Notes: generated by a model from the sequence alone, not told the origin. Counted from the stretch's first letter, positions 1 through 6,869 are shown. The stretch: DNA of 19,904 nt from Ruthenibacterium sp. (GCA_020025255.1 JAHHSK010000036.1:1-19904); one strand, 5' to 3'. Program-made: numbers and translations.

Positions 1-1
1 T

Positions 2-1837
2 TCACCGCTGAAGAATTTCCATAAATTCTTCGCCGGTGATCGTCTCTTTTTCCAGCAGATATTGTGCCAGCTCGTGCAGCTTATCCATATTATCCTTCAG
101 GATGCCGATTGCCTTTTCGTGGGCTGCGCGGATGATCTCCACAACCTCATGGTCGATTTGCGTTGCCGTTTGTGCACTGCACGCAAGCGAAGCATCCCCG
201 CCGAGATACTGGTTATTCACCGTTTCCAGGGCTGTCATATCGAAGGTTTCGCTCATGCCCAAACGCGTTACCATGCTGCGCGCCATTTTGGTTGCCTGCT
301 CGATATCATTCGATGCACCGGAGGTAATGCTGCCGAACACCAGTTCTTCGGCACTGCGCCCGCCTGTGAGCGTGGCGATCTTGGCAAGTGCTTCTTCTTT
401 GGAAAGCAGCACGGTATCGGATTCCGGCGTCTGCATCGTATAGCCCAGTGCACCGGAGGTGCGCGGCACGATCGTGATTTTTGTCACCGGTGCAGAGTTC
501 GTCTGCTTTGCCGCCACCAGTGCATGGCCGATTTCATGATAGGCAACGATCTCTTTTTCGTGCGGGGTAAGCACCGCATTCTTACGCTGATAGCCCGCGA
601 CCACAACGTCCACGGATTCCGTCAGATCTTCCTGTGTTACGATGCGGCGGTTGCATTTTACCGCACGCAGCGCCGCTTCATTGATGAGGTTTGCAAGCTC
701 TGCGCCCGATGCACCGGAGGTCGCGCGCGCAACGGCCTTATAATCAATATCCTCTGCCATCATGACATCTTTTGCATGCACGCGCAAAATCGCCTCGCGG
801 CCCTGCAGATCCGGCAGTTCCACCGGAACGCGTCTGTCAAAACGCCCCGGACGCAGCAGTGCTTTATCCAGTGTTTCCGGCCGGTTCGTCGCCGCAAGCA
901 GCACGACCCCGGAAGAGCCGTCAAAACCGTCCATTTCACTCAAAAGCTGGTTGAGCGTCTGCTCGCGTTCATCGTTGCCGCCGATGCCGCTGCCATCGCG
1001 TTTTTTGCCGATCGTATCGATTTCGTCGATAAATACGATGCACGGTGCTTTTTCCTTCGCCTGACGGAACAGATCGCGCACGCGCGCTGCCCCTTGGCCG
1101 ACAAACATTTCCACAAATTCGCTGCCGGCAATGGAAAAGAACGGCACATTCGCCTCACCGGCAACCGCCTTTGCCAGCAGCGTTTTGCCCGTGCCCGGAG
1201 GGCCGACCAGCAGCACGCCCTTGGGCATCACCGCGCCCACCGAACGGTATTTATCGGGGCTGTGCAGGAAATCGACGATTTCTTCCAGTGCCTCCTTCGC
1301 TTCTTCCTGCCCGGCAACATCCGCAAAGGTTTTGCCCGTCTGCGCTGCCACATACATTTTCGCATTGCTTTTTCCCATGCCGAACGACATCATATTGCTG
1401 CCATCGCCCATGCGCTTGCGCATCATGCGCCACAGGAACACCATAGGCAACGTCATGATCAGCGTGGGGAATACCCATGTGAACAGAAATTCCATAAGCA
1501 TGCTGTTTTTCTGCGGCACGGCAACCGCATATTTGATGCCCTTGCTGTCCAGTTCTTCCTTCAGAGCCGGGTCCGGGAATGTACCGGTGGAATACACCCG
1601 CTCGATGCCTTTTTCATTTTTTGCCTTGAAATACAGTTCCTGCCGGTTTTCCTGCATTTCCACATGGGTGACCTGATCGTTTTTCAGCATCGTTTGAAAT
1701 TCATCGTAGGACACTTCCGTCACATGCGGGCCGCCCAGCATCGGAAAAACAAATGCATTCAAAAGCATCAGCACCAGCATCGCGATCAGTGCATAATAAA
1801 TAAATGGTTTTTTATTGGGTTTCGGTTGTTCGTTCAT
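2..1837 (-). CDS. ftsH: ATP-dependent zinc metalloprotease FtsH
   Basis: Membrane-anchored AAA+ protease that unfolds and degrades membrane and short-lived cytosolic proteins as a hexamer. The 611-residue product has two membrane segments (about 12-34 and 112-137) around an extracytoplasmic domain. It then shows Walker A GPPGTGKT (212-219), Walker B VFIDEID (268-274), arginine fingers in RPGR (329-332), the zinc motif HEIGH (434-438) and the third zinc ligand D511 in SGASND. Length and domain order are normal. The ATG at 1837 is chosen because GGGAGGA lies 7 bases upstream; an in-frame ATG at 1885 has no such site and would overlap the promoter. The pore-loop region reads FVGQG where E. coli and B. 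subtilis have FVGVG, so this may be a paralogue rather than the only FtsH. It is divergent from niaR; its terminator lies outside the window. Confidence 0.96.
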   Translation of the reverse strand: MNEQPKPNKKPFIYYALIAMLVLMLLNAFVFPMLGGPHVTEVSYDEFQTMLKNDQVTHVEMQENRQELYFKAKNEKGIERVYSTGTFPDPALKEELDSKGIKYAVAVPQKNSMLMEFLFTWVFPTLIMTLPMVFLWRMMRKRMGDGSNMMSFGMGKSNAKMYVAAQTGKTFADVAGQEEAKEALEEIVDFLHSPDKYRSVGAVMPKGVLLVGPPGTGKTLLAKAVAGEANVPFFSIAGSEFVEMFVGQGAARVRDLFRQAKEKAPCIVFIDEIDTIGKKRDGSGIGGNDEREQTLNQLLSEMDGFDGSSGVVLLAATNRPETLDKALLRPGRFDRRVPVELPDLQGREAILRVHAKDVMMAEDIDYKAVARATSGASGAELANLINEAALRAVKCNRRIVTQEDLTESVDVVVAGYQRKNAVLTPHEKEIVAYHEIGHALVAAKQTNSAPVTKITIVPRTSGALGYTMQTPESDTVLLSKEEALAKIATLTGGRSAEELVFGSITSGASNDIEQATKMARSMVTRLGMSETFDMTALETVNNQYLGGDASLACSAQTATQIDHEVVEIIRAAHEKAIGILKDNMDKLHELAQYLLEKETITGEEFMEILQR

Positions 1838-1862
1838 AATGATTTTCCTCCCAGCATGTTTT

Positions 1863-1892
1863 ATTGTAGCGCATACATGTGACAAATTTCAA
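1863..1892 (-). promoter_or_regulatory. Candidate ftsH promoter
   Basis: On the minus strand TTGAAA (1892-1887), an 18-base spacer and TACAAT (1868-1863) resemble a sigma-A promoter. The predicted start lies about 20 bases before the ribosome binding site of ftsH. No repeat or hairpin is seen in the leader. Confidence 0.5.
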
Positions 1893-1931
1893 ATATCTTT
1901 GTAAACGCCCTGTTAAATCGGCCGATCCCGT

Positions 1932-1959
1932 TTGTATTCCGAAAAATATATGATACAAT
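1932..1959 (+). promoter_or_regulatory. Candidate niaR promoter
   Basis: TTGTAT (1932-1937), a 16-base spacer and TACAAT (1954-1959) lie 38 bases before the niaR ATG. An overlapping TATGAT at 1949 is an alternative -10. No copy of the ACACCTGT motif found before niaX is visible here, so niaR does not look strongly autorepressed. Confidence 0.4.
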
Positions 1960-1996
1960 AAAATCAAAATTTGCACCAGCAAGGGAGAGACGCATT

Positions 1997-2515
1997 ATGA
2001 CGGCAGCACAGCGCAGGGAAAAAATTTTGCAGACACTTTCGGGCGCACCCGCCCCCATAAGCGCGGGTACTCTTGCGGCACAGCTGGGCGTCAGCCGTCA
2101 GGCCGTTGTGGGCGATGTTGCGCTGCTGCGCGCAGGCGGCAGCCCGATCACCGCAACGCCGCGCGGATATGTGATGAACGGCACTGCCCCGACGGGACGC
2201 ATCCTGTGCACGGTTGCCTGCCGCCACGGCATGGACGGGCTTTTGCAGGAGCTTTACACCGTAGTGGACTGCGGGTGCGGCGTGCTGGATGTGACCGTGG
2301 AACACCCGGTCTACGGCCAGCTTTCCGGGCAGCTGCAGGTGTTCAGCCGCTTTGATGCGGATGAATTTGTAAAAAAGCTTTCCGAAAACAGCGCGCAGCT
2401 GCTGTGTCGGCTGACCGGTGATATCCACCTGCACACCCTTTCCTGCCCGGATGAGGCACACCGGGCACGCGTGCTCGCCGCGCTGGCGGAACAAGGCTTT
2501 CTTATGGACGTATGA
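1997..2515 (+). CDS. niaR: NiaR-type niacin-responsive transcriptional repressor (HTH + 3H domain)
   Basis: Predicted repressor of niacin uptake or NAD synthesis genes, using niacin as co-repressor. The 172-residue product has an N-terminal winged helix (about 5-58, with recognition-helix region QLGVSRQAVVGDVALLR) and a C-terminal 3H ligand-binding domain. H77, E85, H144 and H146 fall at almost the same spacing as the metal ligands known for the Thermotoga homologue; H103 sits in VEHPVYG. The ATG at 1997 follows AGGGAG. The gene ends in an intrinsic terminator. The next gene is a niacin S component preceded by inverted repeats, which supports the niacin call over other 3H regulators. Family assignment is firm; the ligand is inferred. 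Confidence 0.88.
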   Translation: MTAAQRREKILQTLSGAPAPISAGTLAAQLGVSRQAVVGDVALLRAGGSPITATPRGYVMNGTAPTGRILCTVACRHGMDGLLQELYTVVDCGCGVLDVTVEHPVYGQLSGQLQVFSRFDADEFVKKLSENSAQLLCRLTGDIHLHTLSCPDEAHRARVLAALAEQGFLMDV

Positions 2516-2546
2516 TGTGCTGTGCAGACGGATTGCACAAATGCTT

Positions 2547-2587
2547 CCCCCTATATACCGGATTTTTGGTGTATAGGGGGATTTTTT
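2547..2587 (+). terminator. Intrinsic terminator of niaR
   Basis: A 13-bp stem (2547-2559 with 2568-2580, one G-T pair) closes an 8-base loop and is followed by a run of T (2582-2587). It separates niaR from the niaX promoter, which starts 11 bases further on, so the two genes are separate transcription units. Confidence 0.9.
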
Positions 2588-2597
2588 ATCCGTGCGA

Positions 2598-2626
2598 TTG
2601 ACGTGCGCCGCAAAGGAGTGTATAGT
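2598..2626 (+). promoter_or_regulatory. niaX promoter
   Basis: TTGACG (2598-2603), a 17-base spacer and TATAGT (2621-2626) make a good sigma-A promoter. The expected start, near 2633, falls at the left edge of the inverted repeats described next, so a bound repressor would block initiation or early elongation. Confidence 0.75.
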
Positions 2627-2632
2627 AAGCAG

Positions 2633-2671
2633 TAATGTGTCATGACACCTGTAATGTACAGGTGCGTGTCA
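2633..2671 (+). promoter_or_regulatory. Candidate NiaR operator (overlapping inverted repeats)
   Basis: Two palindromes overlap. GTGTCATGACAC (2637-2648) is a perfect 12-bp palindrome. CACCTGTA (2646-2653) and TACAGGTG (2657-2664) form an 8-bp inverted repeat with spacer ATG. A GACAC/GTGTC pair (2644-2648, 2666-2670) frames the second one. The GACACCTGTA half fits my recollection of NiaR sites, which I cannot check here. The position right after the promoter and the neighbouring niaR gene support the call. Confidence 0.7.
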
Positions 2672-2696
2672 GTTTTGTTTACAGGAGGAAATCATT

Positions 2697-3257
2697 ATGT
2701 CCGCTTCCAAAAATGCTTTGCAGATCCGCAAACTGTGTGCGGCTTCCCTGCTGTGCGCGATTGCGATCCTGATCCCGGTCGTATCGCCCATCAAGATCCA
2801 GATCCCGCCGATGAGCTTTACGCTTGGCAGCCATTTGACGATCTTTATCGCCATGTTCATTTCTCCCGCGATCGGAATCGCCGTGGAGCTGGGCGCTTCG
2901 CTCGGCTTTCTTCTGGCCGGATTCCCGCCGGTCGTCGTTCTGCGCGCACTCAGCCAGATCTTTTTTGTGGTGATCGGTGCATACATCCTGAAAAATAAGC
3001 CGGAGGTCATGTCCTCTGCGCTGAACACCTTCCTATTCGGCATCTTCCTCAATGTCATCCATGGGATCGCTGAAGCGCTGGTTGTAACGTATTTCTGGTT
3101 CAACGGCATGACGCAGGACGGCACGTTCCTTTCCACCGTCATCGGCCTTGTGGGCTTTGGCACACTGGTGCACGGCATGCTGGATTATTATCTGGGCATC
3201 CTTGTCTGGCGCCCGGTTTCCCGCGTGACAAAGCTGCCTGCCAGCTGGCCGCGCTGA
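2697..3257 (+). CDS. niaX: Niacin ECF transporter S component NiaX
   Basis: Substrate-binding membrane subunit of an energy-coupling factor transporter for niacin. It docks on a shared EcfT/EcfA module that is not encoded in this window. The 186-residue protein is almost entirely hydrophobic, with about six membrane segments. It has the family-like stretches IPPMSFTLGSHLTIF and IAMFISPAIGIAVELGASLG near residues 36-70. The ATG at 2697 sits 8 bases after AGGAGG. It is transcribed from its own promoter over a candidate NiaR operator and ends in a strong terminator. The S-component family is clear. Niacin as substrate rests on the family resemblance and on the adjacent niaR. Confidence 0.87.
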   Translation: MSASKNALQIRKLCAASLLCAIAILIPVVSPIKIQIPPMSFTLGSHLTIFIAMFISPAIGIAVELGASLGFLLAGFPPVVVLRALSQIFFVVIGAYILKNKPEVMSSALNTFLFGIFLNVIHGIAEALVVTYFWFNGMTQDGTFLSTVIGLVGFGTLVHGMLDYYLGILVWRPVSRVTKLPASWPR

Positions 3258-3280
3258 TGCCGCTGCGCTTTTCTGTGCAA

Positions 3281-3327
3281 ACAGCCGCAGCCGCCCCCGC
3301 TTTTGGGGACGGCTGCGGCTGTTTTTT
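3281..3327 (+). terminator. Intrinsic terminator of niaX
   Basis: A perfect 13-bp stem (3281-3293 with 3310-3322), extended by four C-G pairs inside, is followed by T at 3322-3327. In the opposite direction, where it would serve the zinc-ribbon gene, only a short T run follows, so that use is weak. Confidence 0.88.
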
Positions 3328-3351
3328 CTGCGCCATGACACAAAGCCTTAT

Positions 3352-3771
3352 TTACATGGGACGCGGCACGGTGATAAAGCCCATTTGAAGCCCCGCCAGA
3401 ATGCATGCCAGCACGACGATCAGCACCGCCAGCACAACACCCAGCAGGATCAGCCCTGCGCGCGCAAGGCTGCGTCGGCTTTCGTTGCCGCGTTCGGAAT
3501 ACGCCCATTTCAGCATCAAAATCACATTCAGCACGGGAACCAGCATCGCCACCAGCAGCCATACACACTGCGCTGTCGTAAGCGGGACAAGATCCTCCTT
3601 GGGCAGATGATCCGGGTTATCGGGATCGTACCTGCCGCCCGCGGGCACCGGATCGGCATATGGCTCCCCCGGGTGCTGCGCCGCAGCCTCCATGCGCACC
3701 ACGGGTGCGCCGCACTTTCCGCAGAATCGCGCTGTTTCGCGCAGTTCCCTGCCGCATACCCTACACTTCAT
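3352..3771 (-). CDS. Zinc-ribbon membrane protein, function unknown
   Basis: The 139-residue product starts with a zinc ribbon (cysteines 3, 6, 17 and 20 in two CxxC knuckles). An acidic and proline-rich linker follows, then two membrane segments (about 66-88 and 105-129) separated by a basic loop. Such small zinc-ribbon membrane proteins are common in Clostridia and have no settled role. The ATG at 3771 lies within the last 11 bases of the upstream Lrp-type gene, and its ribosome binding site AAAGGAG lies inside that gene. The two are therefore one operon and probably translationally coupled. No clear minus-strand terminator follows apart from the weak reverse use of the niaX hairpin. No specific function can be given. 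Confidence 0.85.
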   Translation of the reverse strand: MKCRVCGRELRETARFCGKCGAPVVRMEAAAQHPGEPYADPVPAGGRYDPDNPDHLPKEDLVPLTTAQCVWLLVAMLVPVLNVILMLKWAYSERGNESRRSLARAGLILLGVVLAVLIVVLACILAGLQMGFITVPRPM

Positions 3772-4225
3772 TCTTGTGCTCCTTTGTATTTTGTGCTCCC
3801 AGTGCGCCGCGTCGATCCAAGGGCGTGGAAAGAATGATCTGCGTATTGGTCTGCCCCAGCTTTTGAAAGCGGTTGATCAGATGCTCCAGCTCGTGCATAT
3901 CCGCACAGCAGACCTTTACGATAAAGCTGTGGCTGCCTGTGACGTGAAAGCACTGTGCCACACCGGGCTGATTTTCCGCCATGGAAAGAAAATACTGCCG
4001 GTCTGCCGGGGCAACGGATATCCCGATGAGGGCATCAATTCGGTTTTTGGGTTCCACATCGCCAAGCACCACGGTATAGCCCGCGATCACGCCGCTTTTT
4101 TCCATGCGGCGGATGCGTTCGCTGACCGCAGGGCTTGTCAGCGCGACCCTGCCGGCAATTTCCTTGACGGTCATGCGCCCATCCTCTGTCAGCAGCCCGA
4201 GAATCCTTCTGTCCAGTTCATCCAT
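3761..4225 (-). CDS. Lrp/AsnC family transcriptional regulator
   Basis: The 154-residue product matches the family length. It has an N-terminal helix-turn-helix (about 1-60, with LTEDGRMTVKEIAGRVALTS and SPAVSERIRRMEKSG) and a C-terminal ligand-binding domain of the RAM type (about 65-140, with GSHSFIVKV). Such proteins are DNA-binding oligomers that usually respond to amino acids. The ATG at 4225 is chosen because GGGAG lies 9 bases upstream and the product then starts with the usual MDELDRRIL; a longer in-frame start at 4297 has no binding site. It overlaps the zinc-ribbon gene by 11 bases and shares an AT-rich upstream region with the divergent candidate small RNA. Ligand and targets unknown. 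Confidence 0.93.
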   Translation of the reverse strand: MDELDRRILGLLTEDGRMTVKEIAGRVALTSPAVSERIRRMEKSGVIAGYTVVLGDVEPKNRIDALIGISVAPADRQYFLSMAENQPGVAQCFHVTGSHSFIVKVCCADMHELEHLINRFQKLGQTNTQIILSTPLDRRGALGAQNTKEHKNEV

Positions 4226-4335
4226 CGGCACATTCTCCCTTCTGCCGGATCGGTAAAATTTTAATTTTTTAAAGCATCCATCGGATGAAATCCGCAAAAA
4301 TGAATTTTAGAAAGCACCTTTTGGATACCGCCTTA

Positions 4336-4364
4336 ATTATATAACGAAATACCGGCTTTGTAAA
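4336..4364 (-). promoter_or_regulatory. Promoter of the lrp-type operon
   Basis: On the minus strand TTTACA (4364-4359), a 17-base spacer and a perfect TATAAT (4341-4336). The leader is about 100 bases, AT-rich, with a small CGGAT/ATCCG hairpin. A divergent promoter begins 34 bases away, so one bound protein, perhaps the Lrp regulator itself, could affect both. Confidence 0.75.
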
Positions 4365-4397
4365 TAATTATATGAGCCGTTTGCTGTCCGTTTCCTT

Positions 4398-4425
4398 TTG
4401 ACAAATAAAGTGAATTGTGTATACT
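4398..4425 (+). promoter_or_regulatory. Strong promoter of candidate small RNA
   Basis: A perfect TTGACA (4398-4403), a 16-base spacer and TATACT (4420-4425), one base from consensus. No plus-strand gene starts downstream; the transcript meets a terminator after roughly 80 bases. Confidence 0.75.
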
Positions 4426-4431
4426 GAAGCT

Positions 4432-4515
4432 GTCAGGTGAATTTTATCTTTTTATCTATACTTTCCCACCCCTCTATGCAAAAAGCGCTGCCGTGCGGCA
4501 GCGCTTTTTGCTTTT
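4432..4515 (+). ncRNA. Candidate C-rich small RNA between lrp and hflX
   Basis: The interval between the strong promoter and the perfect terminator hairpin at 4479-4510 would make an RNA of about 80-85 bases. The 5' part is unpaired and pyrimidine-rich, with TTTCCCACCCCTCT at 4462-4475. No start codon with a ribosome binding site is present in it. Firmicute regulatory RNAs such as RsaE use similar C-rich single-stranded motifs to pair with ribosome binding sites. That comparison is inference; no homologue is known to me. Confidence 0.5.
4479..4510. terminator. Bidirectional intrinsic terminator (hflX and candidate small RNA)
   Basis: A perfect 15-bp inverted repeat (4479-4493 with 4496-4510) with A and T runs at the ends gives TTTTT after the stem on both strands. 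On the plus strand a further T-rich stretch to 4521 follows. It lies 10 bases beyond the hflX stop codon. Confidence 0.92.
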
Positions 4516-4519
4516 CTTT

Positions 4520-5761
4520 TTATATCAGATACGGCTCGTACCGATGCAAATCGGACGTTTTGACGATCCCTTCCAAAAACAGCCCCTGCTCGCGGTACTC
4601 TTCGGCAATCACCGTTCCCTTTTCCCGCATCGTCACCGCCTGCCCCAGCTTATCATACGGCAGCAGCACCGAAATATGCCGCACGCGATCGCCCAGCACG
4701 GCATCGATACGCTTGAGCAGTTCTTCCAGCCCTTCGCCCGTCCGTGCGCTGGTGCGCACGGCAGCGGTGTCAAACAGTGCTGCATTTTCCACGCGATCGC
4801 ATTTATTATACACCACGATCTGCGGGATTTCCCCGCAGCCAAGCTCTTGCAGCACTTCATCGGTTACGGCAAGCTGGGATGCCGCCTCCGGGTCCGATGC
4901 ATCACACACCTTCAGGATCACATCCGCAAACGCGGCTTCCTCCAGCGTGCTTTTGAACGCCTGCACCAGATTATGCGGCAGCCGGCTGACAAAGCCGACC
5001 GTATCCACCGCCACGCTGGCAAGCCCGGAGGGAAGCGTCAGCTTGCGCGCCGTGGGATCCAGCGTTGCAAACAGCATATCCGCCTCCACGACCTGTGCGC
5101 CGCACAGACGGTTCAGCAGGCTGGATTTGCCCACGTTCGTATACCCGACCAGCGCAATTACCGGCACGCCGCTTTTCAGGCGGCTGCGGCGTGTTTCGGC
5201 GCGCCGTCGTTCCATTTCCTGCAGCCGTTCGCGCAGCGCATCGATGCGCCGGCGCACATGGCGGCGGTCATATTCCAGCTTGCTTTCACCGGCCCCGCGG
5301 CGCGCACCGGCCCCGCCGCCGCCACCGCCGCCCTGCCGGGAAAGGCTTGCCCCGAGCCCCGCAAGCCGCGGGAGCCGATACTGCAGCGTCGCAAGCTCGG
5401 TTTGCAGCTTTCCTTCGTTTGTAACCGCACGGCTTGCGAAGATTTCCAATATCAGCATCGTGCGGTCGATGACCTGCACCTGCAGCAGCTGTTCAAGGTT
5501 GCGGATCTGGCTTCCGGAAAGCTCCGCGTCAAAAATCGCACATTCTGCGCCAAGATTTTCACACAAAAGCCGCCCTTCTTCCAGCCTTCCTTCGCCCAGA
5601 TAGGTGGCTGCTTCCGGGTGTTCCCTCTTTTGAATCACTTGAGCCACAGCCTGCATGCCGTTTGCCTGTGCCAGTGCCGCAAGCTCTTCCATGCTGCGTT
5701 CCATATCGTACTCGCCGCAATCTGCGGCGAACAGCACCACTTTGATCGGTTCCTGTTCCAT
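4520..5761 (-). CDS. hflX: GTPase HflX (ribosome-associated, 50S-binding)
   Basis: HflX binds the large ribosomal subunit and splits or rescues stalled ribosomes in heat or antibiotic stress. The 413-residue product has an N-terminal HflX domain (about 1-130), a linker and coiled region (140-195), and a GTPase domain. G1 is GYTNVGKS (206-213), G3 DTVGF (253-257), G4 NKCD (319-322) and G5 TSA (337-339). Length is normal. The ATG at 5761 follows AAAGGA by 6 bases. The linker, usually GGIGTRGPGE-like in this family, is an uninterrupted run of seven glycines (144-150) followed by AGARRGAGE. The gene is monocistronic, with its own promoter, a short leader with a hairpin, and a terminator right after the stop. 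Confidence 0.95.
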   Translation of the reverse strand: MEQEPIKVVLFAADCGEYDMERSMEELAALAQANGMQAVAQVIQKREHPEAATYLGEGRLEEGRLLCENLGAECAIFDAELSGSQIRNLEQLLQVQVIDRTMLILEIFASRAVTNEGKLQTELATLQYRLPRLAGLGASLSRQGGGGGGGAGARRGAGESKLEYDRRHVRRRIDALRERLQEMERRRAETRRSRLKSGVPVIALVGYTNVGKSSLLNRLCGAQVVEADMLFATLDPTARKLTLPSGLASVAVDTVGFVSRLPHNLVQAFKSTLEEAAFADVILKVCDASDPEAASQLAVTDEVLQELGCGEIPQIVVYNKCDRVENAALFDTAAVRTSARTGEGLEELLKRIDAVLGDRVRHISVLLPYDKLGQAVTMREKGTVIAEEYREQGLFLEGIVKTSDLHRYEPYLI

Positions 5762-5800
5762 ATTTTTTCCTTTCGATACATGCCCGTTTCGATATCCGAG

Positions 5801-5824
5801 CGCAGTTTTTACCAAAAAACTGCG
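5801..5824 (-). promoter_or_regulatory. Hairpin in the hflX leader
   Basis: A perfect 10-bp inverted repeat (5801-5810 with 5815-5824) with loop ACCA lies within a few bases of the predicted hflX transcript start. In the hflX transcript it is not followed by a T run, so it is not an obvious terminator. A role in mRNA stability or stress response is possible but unproven. Confidence 0.5.
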
Positions 5825-5835
5825 TCTTTGGGGCT

Positions 5836-5864
5836 ATTGTACCAGTAAATTACCCCTTCGTCAA
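5836..5864 (-). promoter_or_regulatory. hflX promoter
   Basis: On the minus strand TTGACG (5864-5859), an exact 17-base spacer and TACAAT (5841-5836). The leader is about 68 bases and carries the hairpin at 5801-5824. Confidence 0.75.
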
Positions 5865-5906
5865 AGGAAAAATACGCACCTTATACTTTCTTTCGGCAGG
5901 ATTTTA

Positions 5907-5915
5907 TGCTACAAT
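5907..5915 (+). promoter_or_regulatory. Candidate extended -10 promoter of the 5991 gene
   Basis: TGCTACAAT is an extended -10 element. No good -35 box is seen at the right distance. The leader to the ATG at 5991 would be about 70 bases. Confidence 0.4.
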
Positions 5916-5990
5916 AATAAAACCTATATGAATTTCATTTTGTTTTAACGTGTTTCCGGTTTTTCCGTGTGATACAAAGGAGGTCTATTC

Positions 5991-6869
5991 ATGGCAACAA
6001 TCAATGAAGCCGATCAGCAGCGCCGCAGCCTGCGTCGGCGGCGCAGACTGCGGCAGCTGCTGGGTGCTGTTGTATGCATTTTTGTCGTTATCGGCATCGG
6101 CAGCGTTATTTCCAGCGGTATTCGGATGACAGCCAAGCTGTTTGACGACACCGAAGAACGCCTTTCCTACGAGCAGCGTCTGCAGATGCTTGTTTCTTTG
6201 GATCCGGAGCCGTTCGATTCTTTGGAAAACGCAAACCGCACCCGTTTGCTGCACGCTGCGATCTGGACTGTTGTACAGCAGAATCATGATTCTTTGGATT
6301 CCTACGAGCACGATGACATCGGTGCGATGTATCTGCCTACACTGGATATCGACCGCGTCGTTGCTTCGCTGTACGGGCCGGATTTCCACTTTAACTATGA
6401 CACCTTCACCGACAACGGCCTGACATTCGAGTATGTGCCCGAAAAAAACGCATACCTGCTGCCGATCACCAGCGTAAACGGCCTGTATGCCCCCCGCGTT
6501 GTTTCGATCAAGCGCGAAGGGCGCGGTGTAAAGCGCGTTACGGTCGGATATCTGGATCTTTTCGGCAACGGCGAAATGGTTTTTGACCCCGCCAAGCTGG
6601 AGCCTTCCAAATATCTGGATTATATGTTCACCGAAACCGACGGGGAATATTATCTTTCCGCGATCTTGCTGAGCGAAAATCAGCCTGCCGCTTCTTCCAG
6701 CAGCTCGGGCAGTTCCTCGGTTGTTCCGGCTCCGCCGCAAGAGCAGCTTTTGGATAACGCGGCATCCCTTCTGCCCGGCGAACCGGATTCCGGCGCTTCC
6801 GTCTCCAGTTCCGTGCCAACAGAACCGGATGTGGATTCCTCTGCCGCCGGTACCGATCTTTCCGAATAA
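5991..6869 (+). CDS. Unrecognised membrane-anchored extracytoplasmic protein
   Basis: I do not recognise a family. The 292-residue product starts with a very basic cytoplasmic tail (RRSLRRRRRLR, 11-21), then one membrane segment (about 24-41), so the rest should lie outside the cell. Residues 50-230 form a mixed alpha/beta domain with few cysteines and no obvious catalytic motif. Residues 231-292 are low complexity, rich in serine, proline and acidic residues, like a wall-spanning or disordered tail. There is no sortase or lipobox motif. AAAGGAGG lies 7 bases before the ATG, and the gene has its own terminator. It is monocistronic between hflX and an oppositely oriented exporter operon, so context gives no function. 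It is a real gene judging from start signals, terminator and composition. Confidence 0.85.
   Translation: MATINEADQQRRSLRRRRRLRQLLGAVVCIFVVIGIGSVISSGIRMTAKLFDDTEERLSYEQRLQMLVSLDPEPFDSLENANRTRLLHAAIWTVVQQNHDSLDSYEHDDIGAMYLPTLDIDRVVASLYGPDFHFNYDTFTDNGLTFEYVPEKNAYLLPITSVNGLYAPRVVSIKREGRGVKRVTVGYLDLFGNGEMVFDPAKLEPSKYLDYMFTETDGEYYLSAILLSENQPAASSSSSGSSSVVPAPPQEQLLDNAASLLPGEPDSGASVSSSVPTEPDVDSSAAGTDLSE

Noticed and set aside
62..1882. Long open frame (606 codons) opposite ftsH
   Set aside because: The opposite strand has complete FtsH motifs and start signals. The antisense product has no family features and no ribosome binding site, so it is a by-product of codon bias.
5300..5335. GCC-type triplet repeat as a possible microsatellite element
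   Set aside because: It is in frame within hflX and encodes the glycine linker, so it is reported as a protein feature instead.
4415..5848. Long plus-strand open frame opposite hflX, beginning near the strong promoter at 4398
   Set aside because: No ribosome binding site; the frame runs through the bidirectional terminator and is antisense to a complete hflX. The promoter is better explained by a short RNA.
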